64,000 nt of DNA from Microglena sp. YARC (GCA_022414725.1 CM039464.1:29719504-29783503); one strand, 5' to 3'. Counted from the first letter of the stretch, positions 1 to 10,969 are shown. Program-made: numbers and translations. Notes: a model not told the origin generated them from the letters alone.

Positions 1-676
1 GACGTACGACGTGGTACATGGACGGCAGCAACAACAGCATACAACACACATCAGAAACTGTGAAAGGTACATGGACGGTAGCATTCATTCATGGTACATG
101 GACGGTAGAAAAACAAGCAAACAGAACTCGTGAAAGCAATAGCAGCAGGAACATGCATACCAAAATCAAAAGCAAAGAGGCTTTTATTAGTTTATTACAT
201 GGGAATGCCTTCACAACGATGAACTGGGACCCCTGGTCGCGACCATCCAATTTGTGTAGCCTCAGAGCCAGCCGGGTACGAGCCAAGACAGTGCAAAACG
301 TTCGCATCGAAGCCTAACCCCTCCGTACATATTTCAACTTCTGATACTTGGTCATAGGGTAAGTTTATTTGTTCGTCCTCGTTGATTCGAACTTATGTGC
401 TTTGAACCCCGGTGAAAACGGCGGAAACACGCCCACACAAAATATTTTGTCTCCATCAAAATCCGTCAAATGTGCGTGAAATCACGCACATCCCAATTAC
501 GTGATTACACGCTCTTTTCCCCTTGTCTGGAGTGTGCTTGATTTTGGACACAGTCACGCAACAGAGGTACGTTTGTCGGCTCCCTTAGTAGGACAGACCT
601 ATGCGATACTTCAGCGATATGGTGCTGTTTTTTCAAATCTTCACATCTTCAAATTTCCCTAGAACGCCGGTCGAAA
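1..676. other. Non-coding left edge with short direct repeats and a palindrome
   Basis: I see no convincing gene here. Bases 12-110 hold three near copies of a short unit reading ggtacatggacggyagca. Bases 471-490 form a palindrome: arms tgtgcgtga and tcacgcaca around a two-base spacer. Such a palindrome could be a protein-binding site, but nothing else supports that. The stretch could be upstream DNA of the open frame that follows. Confidence 0.4.
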
Positions 677-1108
677 TTGCCGGTTAATCTAACAGGCCTG
701 AAATCATTCCGACTCGTGTTCGATTCCCGTCGGGGGCGGATTACCTCTGAGGGCACTTTTTCGCGCACGTATCTCAGGGTTGCGGACTGTGGACGCGGCG
801 TTTTCATTTGTCGTTTCCCTCCTGTCCTGTGGACTCAGTCTAGGGACCTGGAGCATGTCTACGATTTCCCCTTGAAGGATTCGCTCCTTCGTGACTCTCG
901 TAGCTCATTACATCAGCGCATTGTGCTTGACAAGGAAATCTGCTCTTCCGCACTAGTTCCTGCAGGTTGCGAAGTAGCAATTGTAGCCTCGGGAGTTGCT
1001 GTACTTGCCTCCATGGAAATTCGGGAAGTCAGTGAGCTTATAAGTTCATTAGCCTTACAGGGCACCAAGTTGAATAATAATGCCATGCCATGCTACATTG
1101 ATTCTTGA
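677..1108 (+). CDS. Unrecognised open frame, about 143 codons (possible exon)
   Basis: This frame stays open for 143 codons to a TGA. It has no ATG near its left end; the first in-frame ATG is around 1012. A possible acceptor (taatctaacag) lies at about 684-694, so it may be a terminal exon rather than a complete gene. The translation is mixed in composition, unlike the repeat-driven frames elsewhere, with segments such as SRTYLRVADCGRGVFICRF. I recognise no family, signal peptide or membrane segment. A chance open frame is a real alternative. Confidence 0.25.
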   Translation: MPVNLTGLKSFRLVFDSRRGRITSEGTFSRTYLRVADCGRGVFICRFPPVLWTQSRDLEHVYDFPLKDSLLRDSRSSLHQRIVLDKEICSSALVPAGCEVAIVASGVAVLASMEIREVSELISSLALQGTKLNNNAMPCYIDS

Positions 1109-1960
1109 CCCTCCCAATATTAAATTGAACGGATAAGTAAGCAACTGCTTGTGCATCCATCATCAAGGAGGCTGCCACTGCTGCTTGACGAACATTCCAC
1201 CACCCCCGGGGTCGACCTCCAGGGAGACCCGCCAGGGCCCCCTACTATTTTTAACTACCCTGCCTGGGAGTATGGCAGAAAAATCAGAGGAACCAAAGTA
1301 TGTAAGAAATAATTCCCAATAAAATAAATTGCAGTGCATACAAAAAGCATACGCTCTGCTCATGTGATGGGTGTACGCAAAACATGTTGTGGAATTGTGG
1401 AATATCGGTGCTTGCCAGGCATACAAAGCAGGGAGTCAATCAGTCAAGGGGGTGCACGCCGCAAGAAACAAATACAGTCTCGAAGTGTCCAGAGAAACGT
1501 GGTCTGCAAAATTGATAGCAGTGCCCAGAGTCCATAACAGCTGGGGATATGTCAGAGAAATTAGAGAAACCGAAGCATATCATGCTATGCGCCAGTAGAC
1601 TATCCCAAGAATACAAGCCTAAGTGCATTCAAAAAGTAAAAAATGTCTTGAATATTTACAGATCAGATCACATGGATCTAGTTTCAAGTAACGAACCATT
1701 TAACCAAAACAAAACAGGGAACATGCTCTAGAGATACTCCAGTTTCAACTTCAAGTAGGATGCACGATGATATGATGGAGTCCCTTTAGCCTACCCTTGG
1801 ACTGTAACATACATACATGATCACTGCTACTTCATCTTGCTTGCGCACAAGCCATCCATCATATCCAGGCTGTCCACCACTGTCCACCACTTGTTTACAG
1901 TCCCTTGGGCCTACTGTATTCGGTTACCCCTTGACTGGAAAAGTACATACACAAGATTCT
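1109..1960. other. Intergenic DNA with repeat fragments
   Basis: No confident gene. Two stretches (about 1265-1300 and 1535-1575) are related to each other and, read on the minus strand, look like pyrimidine tracts ending in CCCAG. Fragments of the interspersed family whose end reads 'tccctttagcctaccc...ggactgtaacatacata' occur near 1770-1820 and 1895-1955. This DNA probably lies beyond the 3' end of the minus-strand zinc-finger gene. Confidence 0.4.
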
Positions 1961-2189
1961 AAGTGGCTGCAGCTTGTGGGCGGAACTCATCATTAGCCAG
2001 CTGGCACGCACGACGCTGCTCCAGGTCGTCATAGTAGTCACGCAAAATCTCCACATCAATGTGATCTAATTTCCTATCAAATATTTAAGTGGCTGCAGCT
2101 TGCGAGCGGAGCTCATCATTAGCCAGCTTGCACGCACGACGCTGCTCCAGATCATCATAGTAGTCGCGTAAAAGCTCCACGTCAACCTC
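1961..2189 (-). repeat. 126-bp tandem duplication of the terminal exon end of the CCCH gene
   Basis: Bases 1961-2063 and 2087-2189 are diverged tandem copies with a period of 126 bp. On the minus strand both encode a version of DVELLRDYYDDLEQRRACKL followed by QAAAT and a stop. The copy at 2087-2189 is the functional C-terminus. The other lies downstream of the stop and cannot be translated from this transcript without readthrough. Confidence 0.9.
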
Positions 2190-4883
2190 CTCGACACCCC
2201 TGTGCTCAAACGGGCAGTTAGCCCGGGTGCATGCTCCAGTGCAAATAAACTCCGGGCAGAACTGGCGCCTGTTCAGGTCATGGGCAAAAGGGCAGGCCCC
2301 CCCTTTCGGACAGGACGCCAAGAACTTGCATGGGATGAGCTTGGTAGCCTGAGGGCATTCATGGCTGTAAGTGCAATCATCTCCTCTACTGCAGCGCCCC
2401 AGGCGCCAGAAGCGACACCTAGGCTTGTCCTGCACCTCGTACAACGCCTTGGGGGGATTGCGCCCTCCAGTCCCATTGCCCCTCTGCTTCTTGCTTGCCT
2501 TCTCGAACTCCTTGAGTTCTGCATACAGCCCAACTTCCACAGTTGATGCAGCAGCCTGGCCCCGCTTCCTCCCCCCCACAACGCCTCCCACAGGTGCATT
2601 CGGTACAGAGCATGCACCTGCATTCGCAGCCCCCCCGCCAGCTGGTGCTCCCGCCTCTGCCCCTTCAACCGTGAGCTGGCGCAACTGAGAGCGCCGTGTC
2701 ACCTTCTGGCTCAACTGACCACCTGCCCCAACAGTATCTGCCCCTCCCATCAGCTTGGCTTTCTTCTTCTCTGCCTTCTTTGCTGCCTTCTTGCCCCCAC
2801 GGGTCTTGCCTGAAACCTGGGCCTGTGCTGGTTGAGCTGCAAGAGACTCACGAAGCTCTTCAGGGAGTGAAATCCCATCATGCCCTGGGACGCCACCAGG
2901 TAAAGCGGGACCAAGTGGGGAACAGCTACCCCCAATCTGGCCCTCCTCATCTGCCTCCTTTATCTGATCTGCCTCCCGCTCCGGCAGCACTCCTGAAGTT
3001 TGCATCATGGACTGCTCCTGCTCTGCTTGACTCCTGCCAGCTGGCGATCCAGCTGGCGATCCAGCTTCAACAGCAGATACCATGCCTGACACTACTGCAT
3101 CGGCAGCACATGGAGCATTGTCAGCTGTCAGTGCGGATTCCAGTCCATCGCCCATGCTGATACCATGTTCCCTTCTATCAGTGGCCACCGCAGCAGCAAC
3201 GTCTGAAGCCAAGCCAGCCTCGTTGTCGTGTTCAGCTGTTGCCTCAGCGCTCATGGGCACAGCCACCCCATCATCATTGCCCACGTCAGACTCCAGCTGA
3301 TCAGCCACATCTAAAGCCAACCCAACGTCTGTGTCATGGTCATCTGCCAACTCAGCACTCATGGGTCCAGCCGCCCCATCATCATTGTCCACGTCAGATG
3401 CCAGCTGATCAGCCACATCTGAAGTCAACCCAACGTCTGTGTCATGGCCATCCACCAACTCAGCACTCCTGCGTACATCAACTCCACAATAATTGTCCCT
3501 GTCAGATGCCTCTGCAGCCACCTCTTCCTTGTCCCCGATAGCCACTCCCTCAGCCACCTGCAGTGGAAACGATAGATCTCCCTCCTGATGACCTGTTGGC
3601 TGTGCATATTGATCCGGGTCAGTGATCAGAATCTCTGAACCAAAAGCATTTACTGCGACATCCTGAAGAGCTGGCGCTTGACGTGAATCCCGCCCATCGC
3701 TTCTATAGCCACCTCGTGCACTGGTTGCTGCTCCTGCTGCTGCAGGTGCCTCCTGAAGAGCTGACGCTTGACCCCAATCACACCCATCGCTTATATTTGC
3801 ACCTCGCACACTGGTTGTGCCCAGTGCACTATTGGGTACACCTGGTGCACTGGCGGTTCCACCTTGTGCACTGTTGGTTACACCTGGTGCACTGGCGGTT
3901 CCACCTCGCACACTGGTGGTCACACCTTGTACACTGTTGGTTACACTTGGTGCACTGTTGGTTACACCTCGCACACTGGTGGTCACACCTTGTACACTGG
4001 TGGTTACCCCTGCTGCACCTTGTGCCCCGGTTGCTGTCGCTGCTGTTGCAGGTGCAGGGACTAGTCTGTAGTTGGGATCCAAAAATGCAAGCGCTAGCTT
4101 CGTAGCAGCTTCCAAATCAGCTCTGGAGACCACGACTGAGTCCAAGCCTCCCCCCTTGTGCAGTCCCTGCCTACCGAGCAAAGCATGCGCCTCCTGCTGA
4201 GCTGCAGCTCGCTCGTTTTTGAGCTTGGGCTGCGTGCCCTGCTTCGTCCCGGTCCATTGCCCAAGCGAAGGGGGGGGAGTTTTGCAGATAAGGGTTGGGT
4301 AGCAGGAGGAAGAACAAGCGCCCGAGCTGCTGCTTCCTGATCCTCATCTCCATCTTCCAATCCAGACATCAGCAGGGCGGCATAGTCCTGGCGGGGCATG
4401 CCCTTGAGAGCAGAACCCCAACTCCCAACCTTCTCCTCCTCTTGCTCCTCCTCCAGCAGCCCTCCTGCAACAGCGTCCAGCTCCCGCCCACCCACGTGGG
4501 TGGCTCTCTGGCGCAGGAACTTGTCTAGGAAGCGCTGTGTGTGTGGCCTAAGCTTCATCGCCGCCGCTACTGCGAGTTCGGAGGCAGCAGCTACTCCAGA
4601 GGCATCAGACGCTGCTACACCACCACCACCACGACCACCACCAAGACTACCACGACCACCAGAGGCAGCTACTCCACCACCCCCACGCCCACCACAATCA
4701 CCATCACCACCACCAGAGGCAGCTACTGCACATGCCGCATTCTCCTCATCCTCCCCTGCCACGTTATTGACCTCAGCAGCATCAGGATCTGAGGACAGGG
4801 CAGAGGCTGAGGCATCGCCCTTCACACTGGTGACAAGGTCTGCCAGGCGTGGGAGCATTCCAGCAGGCTGGTCAGGGACACAC
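2085..4883 (-). CDS. CCCH gene, terminal exon
   Basis: The minus-strand acceptor is tctgctttcag before 4883; the stop TAA is at 2087-2085. The first part reads VPDQPAGMLPRLADLV and continues into an acidic, Gly-rich stretch. From about 4270 the convincing frame shifts to the one carrying LKNERAAAQQEAHALL, SRADLEAATKLALAFLDP and the fingers (about 2190-2430). Internal repeats include a 'GVTTSVR/GVTNSAP' series (about 3800-4000) and an acidic DVADQL repeat (about 3250-3480). Confidence 0.8.
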
Positions 4884-6629
4884 CTGAAAGCAGACACGAA
4901 AAAATAACGTTCAACACATAAGCAGCGGGATTGGCAATAAGTAGAGGGCAGGGGTATCACCCTTCACACTGGTGACAAGGTCAGCCAGGCGTGAGAGCAA
5001 ACCAGCGGGCTGGCCAGGGACACACCTGAAGGCAAAAACGGGAAATAGAGCGTTTAACGCTTCAGAAGCAGGATTGGCGATAAGTAGAGGGCATGGGTAT
5101 CGCCCCGCACACGGGTGTTAAGGTCAGCCAGGCGTGAGAGCCAACCACGTGGGTGGGAGGGTGGGTCGCGGGAGATTAGAGGGCATGGGTATCGCCCCGC
5201 ACACCCTTGGGAAAAGTTTCTAACCCCTGAAAGCTACCAGGAGACTCCCTTTCTGAAACGAGAAAAAGCCCACCCCAAATGCATACCACCCACACCCAAC
5301 ACCCCACCCTCACAACCCACCCCACATGCATACCACCCACATCCCACCCCCACACCCACACCCACCTTCACACCCAACCCCACATGCATACCACCCACAT
5401 CCCACACCCAACCCCAATCCTACCCTCACACTCCACCCCACATGCATACCACCCACACCCCACACATACCTAGTTGCATCTACCACACTGATCAGCATTG
5501 GCTCTGGGAGATCATCTTCATTATCATCAGCATCATCAGCATCACCATGCTCTGATGCATCCACGTGGTTCATGCCTCCGTCTGCATTGCTTCCGCCTCC
5601 ACCTCCACTGCCTCCGCCTATATTGCCTCCACCTCCACCTCCGCTGCCTGCATTGCCCCCACCTCCACCTATATTGCCTCCACTTCCGCTGCCTCCGCTG
5701 CCTCCACCTGTATTACCTCCACCTTCGCCTGTATTGCCTCCACTTCCATCTCCGCTGCCTCCACCTGTAATGCCTCCGCCTCTGCCTGTATTGCCTTCGC
5801 CTCCGTCTGCAATGCAGGGGCCTTCATATGGAGTCTGCTCTAACCACGCATCTGAGCCACCACAGGGGTCGGTGTCGCTGTTGCGAGCATTGCCCTGCCT
5901 GGCATGGTCCTGCCGATCAGAATATGAGCTCCAGCGTTGCCGCCCCGTGAGAGTCTGATGACCTGCAAGGGCCGGCCTATCACCGTGGGCCTGCTGCCAT
6001 GCAGGAGCCTGCTGATCTGGAAGGGTCTGCTGGTCTGGAAGGGCCTGCCCCCTGCCTTGTACCCGTTGCCCTGCAAGAGCCTGCTGGTATGGAAGGGCCT
6101 GCCCCCCGCCTACTGCCTCTAGTCCTGTAGTGACCTGCTCATGGGTTCCAAGGGACAAGTTTGGCTGGGTGGCTGTCAGGCGCCTGGGACTGTCATGCCC
6201 AGCTGTAGGGTGACCAGTAATGCCCTTGGGTTTAGTTGCGGCTTGGGACCTGGGATTTGCTTGCCCGGATGCAGATTGGGCGAGGACCCCCTTTGATTTA
6301 GTGGCGGCTGGGGACCGAGGACTAGCTAGTCCTGATGCAGATTGGGCGAGGACCCCCTTAGATTTAGTGGCGGCTGGGGACCGAGGACTAGCTAGTCCTG
6401 ATGCAGATTGGGCGAGGACCCCCTTTGATTTAGTTGATGTTGAAGGCCTTGGGCCTGTCTGTTTAGCTGCAAGTTGAGGGCCACGCCCAACTGATGTAGT
6501 GCCTGCTGGGGGTCCAGGTGCAGCTTCTTCAGCAGCAGCAAAGACAGCCAGCAGATAATCCACAGTCTCTGGTTTCGGAGCCTTGATGCAGGGTGCTGGT
6601 GTTACATCCACCTCGGAACACCCTCCTTC
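2085..6629 (-). CDS. Large low-complexity protein with three C-terminal CCCH zinc fingers (5' end not identified)
   Basis: Two exons are visible on the minus strand, 6629-5470 and 4883-2085, joined in phase 2 (AG|G, Arg). The product has long Gly-, Ser/Thr- and Asp/Glu-rich repeats, a short conserved-looking segment (KLRPHTQRFLDKFLRQR), then three CCCH fingers near the C-terminus: C-x7-C-x5-C-x3-H (CRFWRLGRCSRGDDCTYSH), C-x5-C-x5-C-x3-H and C-x8-C-x4-C-x3-H. Such fingers usually bind RNA in mRNA processing or decay, so a nuclear or cytoplasmic RNA-binding role is inferred; the subfamily is not identified. The 6629 end is an acceptor in phase 0, so at least one upstream exon is missing. A frame change at the G8 run 4270-4277 is unexplained (see findings). 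Gene identity as a CCCH protein is strong; the exact model is not. Confidence 0.82.
4270..4277 (-). other. G8/C8 homopolymer at an apparent frame break in the CCCH gene
   Basis: Upstream of this run the coding frame is ...LPPATQPLSAKLPP; downstream the convincing frame is SLGQWTGTKQ...LKNERAAAQQEAH. One extra C in the minus-strand run would join the two without a stop. A sequencing or assembly miscount is the simplest reading. A real frameshift or a short unrecognised intron (pyrimidine-rich AG sites occur just downstream) are alternatives. Confidence 0.55.
4884..5469 (-). other. CCCH gene intron with copies of its own acceptor and a CA/C-rich minisatellite
   Basis: The donor is AG|gtatgt at 5469 and the acceptor is cag at 4884. 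Bases 4950-5030 repeat the acceptor and exon start (cctggccagcccgctgg...). A second, more decayed copy lies at about 5095-5200. Bases 5279-5470 hold four copies of a unit containing ccacatgcataccaccca, which abuts the donor. Confidence 0.85.
5470..6629 (-). CDS. CCCH gene, internal exon (Gly-rich and 22-residue repeats)
   Basis: This exon is 1160 nt, entering in phase 0 after a catatacag acceptor and leaving in phase 2. It starts EGGCSEVDVTPAPCIKAPKP and then carries three copies of a 66-bp (22-residue) repeat containing ATKSKGVLAQSASG at about 6210-6440. A Gln-rich QALPDQQ stretch and a long Gly/Asn/Ser repeat (about 5585-5815) follow, then an acidic end, LPEPMLISVVDATR. Low complexity suggests a disordered region. 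Confidence 0.8.
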
Positions 6630-6640
6630 CTGTATATGAA

Positions 6641-6815
6641 TAGGGAACGGCAACTAATATTAGTGTTTGAAAAACTAATATTATTATGGTGTCACAATAA
6701 TATTAGTTTTTCAAATAAATTCGAAATTCTGGTGTGACGGCTCGTCCGACTAATATTATATATTATTATATAATATTATTTAATCACTAATATTATATAA
6801 CATCGCTGACCCCTA
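6641..6815. mobile_element. hAT-type MITE, family A copy 1 (at the CCCH acceptor)
   Basis: The element has terminal inverted repeats TAGGGAACGGC and GCTGACCCCTA and is 175 bp. The flanking 8-bp repeats are tatatgaa (6633-6640) and catatgaa (6816-6823). The interior is AT-rich (ctaatattatt...). It matches 57043-57232 in reverse orientation. It sits only 10 bases upstream of the minus-strand AG at 6631-6630. Confidence 0.85.
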
Positions 6816-6823
6816 CATATGAA

Positions 6824-7277
6824 TGCAGTCATTTCATTGCTTTGTACTCGTTTTGTATACCGTATGTTTTGTACATGTTTCGTATATGTTATGCATATGT
6901 TTTGAATATGTTTGTATATGTTTTGTGTATGTTTTGTACATGTTTCGTATATGTTATGTATATGTTTTGAATATGTTTGTATATGTTTCGTGTATGTTTT
7001 GTATACAGCCCTTCCCAATATTGAGGTTGGGCAAGTCTATTTAGCTTTTAGCTGGCTACGCCTTCACCGGCAAGACTGTAAAACACACTCGATCAAGGTT
7101 ATGGTGGGGTTCAGTACACCAGTGCTTGTTTTGTATACAGCCCTTCCTAATATTGAGGTTGGGCAAGTCTATGAGCCTATTTGGCTACGCCTGTACCGGC
7201 TAGACAGTACACAGACACACAGGAATGCAGTCATCCCGGAAAAGGACATGGTCAGATGGGCGTATAAGGCTTATATG
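6824..7277. repeat. TATG/TTTTG-rich tandem repeats and duplicated 'cagcccttcc' segment
   Basis: Bases 6840-7010 repeat a unit with gtatatgttttgtgtatgttttgtacatg. A segment beginning ttgtatacagcccttcc and ending gttgggcaagtctat occurs at 7001-7042 and again at 7130-7173. No gene is visible. Confidence 0.7.
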
Positions 7278-7443
7278 TAAGGAACGGCGATATGATATCA
7301 TATGAGATCATGTCATCATATGATGCCGGCAGGCTGACCAGGCTAAAGTTACCATTTATACATAATATCATTATGCAATTTGTTTGATATCATATGATAT
7401 CAAACTCGCCTTTGGGCTACATCATATGATATGCCGGTCCCTA
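7278..7443. mobile_element. hAT-type MITE, family B copy 1
   Basis: The ends are TAAGGAACGGCG and GCCGGTCCCTA, with perfect 8-bp target duplications cttatatg (7270-7277 and 7444-7451). The interior is a run of atgatatcat palindromes around a core reading ggcaggctgaccaggctaaagtta. This family recurs at least nine more times in the window. Confidence 0.9.
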
Positions 7444-8029
7444 CTTATATGTAGGGTGATGGTGGTACATCTGCAAGGGCGCATCCTCCTTTCTGTGTAG
7501 GAAGGCAGTCATGTCAGGGTGCATTGAGGAACCAATCACATGTCCCTCCCCTTCACCCCCCCCCCACCCCACCCACCCACCCACCCACCACACACACACA
7601 TACACACACACTCACACACAAATTGAAGGCAGCCATGGCGGAAGAGTACATAGTCAGATGGGCATATAACTAAATAAGGCTTAGATTTTACTATACTATA
7701 ATATACCATACCATACTATACTATACTATACTATACTATACTATACTGTACTATGCTATACTATACCATACTTATACTATACTTTACTGTAAACTACTGA
7801 CTATGATCCCTAGTGTAACTATACTGAACTAATACTGTAAGCTACTGAGTATGATCCCTATCGTAACTATAGCGAACAACTATAGTGTAAGCTACTGAGT
7901 ATGATCTCTATAGGTACAGTGTAAGCTACTGAGTATGATCCCTATAGGAGCTTGAGTACTGGTGGTACATATGCATGGGCGCATCCTCCTTCCTGCGTAG
8001 GAAGGCAGCCATGAACCAGTCACATGTCT

Positions 8030-8064
<35 letters not shown>

Positions 8065-8101
8065 TTCACACACACACACGCACCCCCCCCCCCCACCTCT
8101 C

Positions 8102-8132
<31 letters not shown>

Positions 8133-8260
8133 ACACAAACACACGAATCCCCCCCCCCCCCACACACACACACATATTGAAGGCAGTCATAATGGAAGAG
8201 GACATGGTCAGATGGGCGTATAACTATACAAGGCATAAAGGAGGTTGAGTACCAGTATTC

Positions 8261-8296
<36 letters not shown>

Positions 8297-8300
8297 ATCA
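7444..8300. repeat. Decayed acceptor copies and simple repeats upstream of the CCCH exon
   Basis: Bases about 7480-7512 and 7980-8012 resemble, on the minus strand, the acceptor and first bases of the CCCH exon at 6629 (cag|gaaggaggatgcgc). Around them lie C/CA runs (7555-7620, 8030-8180, 8260-8292), a TATAC repeat (7690-7770) and four copies of a unit containing gtaagctactgagtatgatc (7800-7945). No gene is visible. Confidence 0.65.
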
Positions 8301-9060
8301 ATGTGAGTAAGCAAGTACTACCCAGCAACGACAGTGCACACTACTTCCATGAAGTTTCACCTTGAGCTTGGGTGCGAGCATTCCGCACACAAAGAAACAC
8401 ATAATAAATTGAAAATAAGACAAGTCCTATGCAGCCTCGCATGCGACGCGGAAAATTGGCGGAGTGTGTAGGTAACGGAACAAAAGGTGGCAACGATGGA
8501 GCTGACCGAAGCGAGTTAGTTACGCGACCGTTGGCTGACGCGTCAGGCTTCAATTTTTCGGTCGGTCGGACGGACAAATGGGTAAACATGGGGGCTCCCG
8601 CCCACTTGAGGAGGGGGCTCTGCCAAAAAACTACACAACAAGGACAATGCACACGACTTCTATGAAGTTTCACCTTGAGCTTGGTTACAAGCATTCCACA
8701 CACACAATCACATACGCACACTCATAATCAACGAGCGTAAGCAAGAACTACCCAGTAACGACAATGCACACCACTTCCATGAAGTTTCACCTTGAGCCTG
8801 GGTACGAGAATCCCACACACAAACAAACACATAATAAACTTGAAAAGTATAATAAACTAATTAACAAGGACAATGCACACGACTTCTATGAATTCTGACC
8901 TCGAGCTAGGTTACAAGCATTCCACACACACAGACAAACACATGATAAATTTGAAAGAAGAAAAAACTACCCAAGGAGGACAATGCACATGGCTTCCATG
9001 AATTCTGACCTTGAGCTAGGGTACAAGCATTCAACACACACAAACACATTGTACAGGTAT
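8300..9060 (-). repeat. Exon-like tandem copies (about five) on the minus strand
   Basis: A unit of about 100 bp recurs at about 8320-8395, 8630-8700, 8730-8830, 8870-8940 and 8965-9045. On the minus strand it reads ctcaaggtgaaacttcatgg then ...gttgctggg|gtag, like an exon end with a donor. A family D element (8421-8630) interrupts it. It may derive from an unidentified upstream exon of the CCCH gene; no copy could be chosen as functional. Confidence 0.5.
8421..8630. mobile_element. Interspersed repeat family D, copy 1
   Basis: This roughly 210-bp unit starts caagtcctatgcagc, contains ggagctgaccgaagcgagtt and gttggctgacgcgtcagg, and ends in agggggctctgccaaaaaa. Six related copies occur in the window. 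The A-rich end suggests a SINE-like element, but I see no clear pol III boxes, so the class is open. Confidence 0.75.
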
Positions 9061-9159
9061 TTTCACAGGGGGCTATGTATATGTATGTGTATGTTTGTCT
9101 TGTGTAATGCATGAACGTGGCTACAGGAATTGTGATCTAAATTGTGCGGAGCATCAATG

Positions 9160-9560
9160 TGCATGGGCGTGCATGGGCATGCATGGACGGCATGGGCATG
9201 CAGGCCTTAGTGTGTGTCAGTATATATCTGACATGTGGATGAGAACATGGACGTGCATGGGCATGCAGGCCTTAGTGTGTGTCAGTATATATCTGACATG
9301 TGGATGAGAACATGGACGTGCATGGGCATGCAGGCCTTAGTGTGTGTCAGTATATATCTGACATGTGGATGAGAACATGGACGTGCATGGGCATGCAGGC
9401 CTTAGCGTGTTTCAGGACATACAATGTATGTGGATGAGAACATGGACATACGGACATAGTATGCTTTCCTCTACAGTATGTAACCGGAGCATGTAGGTGC
9501 AGCATGGGCATGCAGGCCTTAGTGCGTCTCAGGATGTAGGTGGATGGGAGTACGGGAACT
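9160..9560. repeat. About 72-bp minisatellite (catgggcatgcaggccttag)
   Basis: Four nearly identical units contain gcatgcaggccttagtgtgt, atctgacatgtggatgagaa and catggacgtgcatggg. A diverged fifth unit lies near 9500-9550. No gene is visible. Confidence 0.9.
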
Positions 9561-10560
9561 TGGATATCCATACACGCTTTCCTCTACTGATTTCCTCTAA
9601 TGCAGTGAACCCTATGCATGAATGAACCTGAGATGTGAATGAACCCTAGGCGTGAATGGGTTCATGGCTTATGAATGTGCTTTCAGCATGAGAGCTCAAA
9701 GCTCAGCATGGTTGCACATGGGTTCTACTTCCTGGACTCTAGGGTGAAGGCATAGCTTTTCTTTTCCGCTATGAGCATCAGCTTCTAGGCAGCTCACTCA
9801 CTCATCCACCAGGCTATGCACAAACCTTTCAACAGGTGTAGAGTAATGATGACATCAGCGTCCAGGTGCACTGGACTGCGTTAGGTTTGGCTGGACAGGC
9901 AGGCAGGGGAGGTGCCCAGAAGCAGCTGCTCGTAGCGGAAAATAAATTCAATGGGTTCAGGGCGCATATGAGAACCTTCATGATCCCCAATTGAAGCATC
10001 TGGGAGTCAGGTGCGGTAGGGTGGGGAATGTGGGGGCTCCAACTTATTTCCATATAATTCTGGATTTCCACATGGAACGCTAAAAACTTTTGAAAGCCGA
10101 AGCTAGATAGTCGAGGTGGTTAGAAAGAGAGGATTAGAAATGACCACAGGGGATGCATAGTTTAGCCAGGCATGTGCAGGGAGGCTAGGAGAGTGGTACT
10201 GAGATACTAAGTGCTACTGTGGACATTTGTGTTTTGCTCTTTGCTTCACGGCCTAGTTTCCTGCTTATGCCCTTCACTCAGCTAAATCATGGTAGGAAGA
10301 CCCCCCCGGGTGTGTGGAGCTGGCTAGTCTTGGGTCAACAATGGCCTGTCTATGACAAAGTAATGAACTGTGTTTGAGTCGCTAGTCTGCCACCAAGCTC
10401 GCACCTTCGAAAAGGAGGCGAAGGAAGGAAGGGTCCACCAATCCTCAGGCAAGAAGCCACTCATTCCCTCCGACGCAGCTGATCACAGCGCTGGGCGCTG
10501 AACTTGAAATCGGACCGGGCTGATTTTAGCAGGAACCAAGTCATGGGTTCACGGGGTCAG
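9561..10560. other. Mostly unique non-coding DNA with a short inverted repeat
   Basis: No convincing gene. A short repeat containing gcttctaggcagctc occurs at about 9755-9795 and, inverted, at 9910-9945. Related copies are near 11,880-11,925, 22,386-22,415 and 37,025-37,130. Bases 10,280-10,560 look unique. Confidence 0.4.
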
Positions 10561-10969
10561 TATTCGGGACTCGTTCTATATGTTTTTCAGATCGCGGATC
10601 TCGCCACGCATCGCAGAGCTAAATTGCACCGGCGGTATCTGTAAACGGAACGCAGAGCACGCGGATTGAAGCAGCCACGGTTCGTCAAGCGAGACAGAGT
10701 GGAGCAGGGGACCGGAGGGCATGGCAACGCCCCCCATATTGTCCATGCAAGTGCTGACTGTAATCGTGGTAATCCCATCCGAGCATCGGAATGATATCGA
10801 CGAAAACCTCGTTCTTGTGACTGTTCAGAAGCAGCTACCGTTGGACTGTAATCAACAAACACCACCACCCTCTTGGATTTATTCCCCGCCCGTTTCCTGA
10901 AGCCTCGTCTTCTTCGCTACTCGCTGATTTTGTCGAATTTCGTACGCCCCAGCCGTTCCCGCAGACAGA
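10561..10969 (+). promoter_or_regulatory. Presumed promoter and 5' UTR of the THI5-like gene
   Basis: This stretch is GC-richer and repeat-poor, just upstream of the predicted ATG. Bases 10,870-10,969 are pyrimidine-rich (ctcgtcttcttcgctactcg), as is common for 5' leaders. No TATA box is evident. On the minus strand a frame of 93 codons is open (10,868-10,587), so a divergent promoter with a first exon of the CCCH gene here is possible but unproven. I found no thiamine-pyrophosphate aptamer. Confidence 0.45.

Noticed and set aside
680..740. tRNA T-arm (gttcgattcccgtcggg) at the start of the 677-1108 frame
   Set aside because: No matching D or anticodon arm upstream; the stretch fits coding sequence as well.
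9830..10071. Minus-strand frame reading EFIFRYEQLLLGTSP
   Set aside because: The peptide falls in the short interspersed repeat with gcttctaggcagctc, which recurs elsewhere in both orientations without an open frame.
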